From JAUIAI01 sp049680625 (GTDB lineage: Bacteria > Pseudomonadota > Gammaproteobacteria > Burkholderiales > Burkholderiaceae_E): a stretch of DNA of 64,000 nt. Made by a program: the position numbers and the translations under genes. Below are positions 63,201 through 64,000 of this stretch, one piece after another (the stretch's first letter is position 1; every line of letters begins with the position of its first letter). The notes beneath the pieces were generated by a model. It made no database searches and had not been told where the DNA came from. It saw only the letters and a list, made by a program, of their open reading frames with translations. The DNA lies in NCBI GenBank assembly GCA_049680625.1, contig JBAUID010000182.1:75979-139978 (forward strand), given 5' to 3'.

Positions 63201-63449
63201 AAATCAAGATTTCGGCCGGTTTTTCTTACTGCGGTCACCACTTTTCTCGGCATCTTTCCGCTGATTATCGAGCGCAGTATTCAGGCCCAGTTCCTGATTC
63301 CGCTGGCTATTTCAATCGGCGTTGGTGTCTTGATGGGCACATTCTTGCTAATGCTGCTGACCCCCGCACTGGTGATGTGGCAACACGATTCGATGGTATG
63401 GTGGCGCCGGATACTGGGGCGTAATGAGGTAAAAGTAACCACAACCTGA
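60285..63449 (+). CDS. RND-family efflux pump
   Basis: 1054 residues with 12 membrane helices and two large periplasmic loops. First-helix region EWMAAHPVAANLLMVLILIAG, proton-relay Asp pair in FILAIGIVVDDAIVMGENIF (TM4), and the mirrored second-half motif FGIVGLSGIIVNGSLVLIDFINE. It starts with ATG overlapping the adaptor stop (ATGA at 60285). It should extrude toxic small molecules from the periplasm or inner leaflet using the proton gradient. The subgroup and substrate are not determinable. After its stop comes the convergent M20 gene. Confidence 0.93.
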   Translation: MNRLIEWMAAHPVAANLLMVLILIAGVSSGLSLKQEVFPEINFDTIETRVVYQGASPDEIEESIVQRIEEQIESIDGVDKISGIAAEGLAVVRVQLVRGAKSDEKLDEIKAAIDRITSFPEQSERPITREIANRNRVLEIAVYGDAPESTLREQAYRLKDALSALPGISLAQVAKVREYEISIDVSNQTLRSYGLSLQSLAQTVRQSSLDLPGGDIKTGSESILLRTIGRNYTARDFEDIIVVSAARGTNIRLGDIATVRDSFRDQDLIMRYNSKPAAFVQVFRVGEEKVLDVVAAAERYIEEKSAPSLPPGLTVEVWQNSATEFNNRRNLLMRNGIIGIVLVMLALTLFLDIRLAFWVSAGIAVSFVGAFAVMPLFGLSINMMSLFGFILAIGIVVDDAIVMGENIFSTAQRGGSALQAAVDGAKRVAVPVLLAVSTTIVAFVPLLTVPGTVGKFLFQIPAIVMIVLVISVIEAIFIMPHHLAYLKINQAPRSFIGRTTRRIRNRVDGALRRFVDGPLEQALYFSTRHYGVIIASAFGIFVLTLGIITAGYVKFSFFPQVEGRTVTASIELTPGTQPAATLTIAQQIETAAREADAQLSGEGQRLINTTYVSVGEQSRSGPGAAAALGLIQGNRASIVVELIDPEERTITGKQFERRWREKVGDNPAIRKISFASNLINLGSPIQVQLSARNPEALARAVSTLRLELERIDGVYDVRDDREPGKREVQFRLKPYARTLGITVDSLSRQVRAAFYGAEATRVQRGRDEVRVFVRLPAVERNALSDLREYRIQTPGGDYVPLQQLADVSLGYGTPTIIREDGVRRNTVIAEVDGATITGQQVNSEIVDRILPGISQQIPDLSYAMGGEQREQGQALPGLARNFLLAVFCMYAILALAFRSYIQPFLVIAAIPFGLVGATIGHLLLDLSFGLTSIFGIVGLSGIIVNGSLVLIDFINEQRSRGLDMEQAIVTAAKSRFRPVFLTAVTTFLGIFPLIIERSIQAQFLIPLAISIGVGVLMGTFLLMLLTPALVMWQHDSMVWWRRILGRNEVKVTTT

Positions 63450-63470
63450 CCGCACCACCCGTCAGACCGA

Positions 63471-64000
63471 TTATTCCGAGCGATCTAACCACGCCCGGGC
63501 AAGGTTTACCCAATATGTTGCACCAATCGGCAACAATTCGTCGTTGAAATCGTAATTCGGATTGTGCAAGGTGCACGGTCCTTCTCCGTGGCCGATCTCT
63601 CTATGCTCACCATCACCATTGCCGATCATCACGTAGCAGCCCGGCTTTTCTAACAACATGAAGGCAAAGTCTTCGGAACCCATCGTCGGCTCAAAGTTGA
63701 GCACGTTATCTTGACCAACCATGTTGGTCATCACTTGCTGACAAAACTTCGTTTCATTTGGATGATTAATTAACGGCGGGTAGTTGCGCACAAAACTCAA
63801 CTCTCCGGTTGCGCCAAATGCTGTCGGCAAGGTTTCGGTGATGTCGCGCATGCGCGTTTCAATCAAATCCAGTACTTCCACTGAAAATGTTCGAACCGTA
63901 CCCCGAATCACAGCTTTATCGGGAATAACGTTATACGCATCCCCACCGTAAATTTGGGTGACCGACAAAACTGCAGAGTCGATCGGCGTTTTTTTTCGAG
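63471..64000 (-). CDS. M20-family amidohydrolase, C-terminal part (right edge)
   Basis: The frame is open to the window edge (codons continue beyond a TTG at 63968), so only about 176 C-terminal residues are present. SVTQIYGGDAYNVIPDKAVIRGTVRTF belongs to the dimerisation domain of hippurate/N-acyl-amino-acid hydrolases, and TMGSEDFAFMLLEKPGCYVMIGNG with its Glu-Asp and the later LHNPNYDFNDELLPIG carry catalytic-domain metal-binding residues. The enzyme cuts an N-acyl or carbamoyl group from an amino acid. It is convergent with the RND pump. Confidence 0.9.
   Translation of the reverse strand, partial: RKKTPIDSAVLSVTQIYGGDAYNVIPDKAVIRGTVRTFSVEVLDLIETRMRDITETLPTAFGATGELSFVRNYPPLINHPNETKFCQQVMTNMVGQDNVLNFEPTMGSEDFAFMLLEKPGCYVMIGNGDGEHREIGHGEGPCTLHNPNYDFNDELLPIGATYWVNLARAWLDRSE

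Noticed and set aside
1..64000. CRISPR arrays, insertion sequences, prophage, rRNA or tRNA genes
   Set aside because: I looked for regular spaced repeats, transposase or integrase motifs and RNA gene signatures and recognised none. The only regular repeats are the Pro-rich coding repeat and two very short tandem repeats.

Overview
This window comes from the chromosome of a Gram-negative bacterium. Lipoprotein and outer-membrane genes, TolC and RND parts, PepN, class I fructose-bisphosphatase and a MipA-type protein all fit Pseudomonadota. Gammaproteobacteria is my guess, perhaps aquatic, but no rRNA or phylogenetic marker is present to settle it. GC content is moderate, a little above half by eye. 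I see no rRNA, tRNA, insertion sequence, prophage or CRISPR array. Genes are cut by both edges: a ketopantoate-reductase-like gene on the left and an M20 amidohydrolase on the right.

Layout. 0-11.5 kb: a TetR regulator divergent from an NmrA-like reductase across a perfect inverted repeat; a four-gene leftward operon (D-glutamate-cyclase-like, fused 5-oxoprolinase/hydantoinase, small SCP2-like protein, alpha/beta hydrolase); a MipA/OmpV protein; a DegP/HtrA-type protease; an MFS transporter. 11.7-20 kb (cluster A): GAF-HlyD fusion, PqqD-M50-HlyD fusion, a short SecA-like ATPase, a periplasmic HlyD adaptor and a diguanylate cyclase, all rightward. 20-30 kb: catabolic block with an IlvD/Edd dehydratase, two Fe(II)/2-oxoglutarate dioxygenases, CitE-like lyase, HMG-CoA-lyase-like enzyme, enoyl-CoA hydratase and, divergently, MaoC-type hydratase, class III CoA-transferase and acyl-CoA dehydrogenase. 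This looks like CoA-dependent breakdown of a branched C5-C6 acid. 30-41 kb: a secreted protein of unknown function, a degenerate EAL-HDOD protein, two EamA transporters around a CMD-family gene with an in-frame UGA, alkylation repair genes (Ada-AlkA fusion, Ogt) and pyruvate carboxylase. 41-43.4 kb: a subtilisin-like lipoprotein followed by a separate prodomain-like protein. 43.4-52 kb (cluster B, leftward): a surface protein with an N-terminal LEPR motif, a small protein resembling its C-terminus, a TolC-like lipoprotein, an HlyD adaptor, a GAF-HlyD fusion and a PqqD-M50-HlyD fusion. 52-64 kb: DUF4136-like lipoprotein, pepN, fbp, ProX-like binding protein, HDAC-family deacetylase, RND adaptor plus pump, partial amidohydrolase.

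Two observations stand out. First, clusters A and B share the same unusual fusion pair (GAF-TM-HlyD and PqqD-M50-HlyD) plus a free periplasmic adaptor. Neither encodes an ABC or RND pump. A carries a SecA-like ATPase lacking the usual C-terminal third. B carries a TolC and a likely substrate with an LEPR motif and a conserved Cys-ending tail. I infer an envelope-spanning secretion or maturation machine split over two loci. Second, the CMD/AhpD-like gene at 33712-34272 has UGA exactly where the second Cys of its CxxC belongs, followed at the right distance by a hairpin fitting the bacterial SECIS pattern, so it is a candidate selenoprotein.
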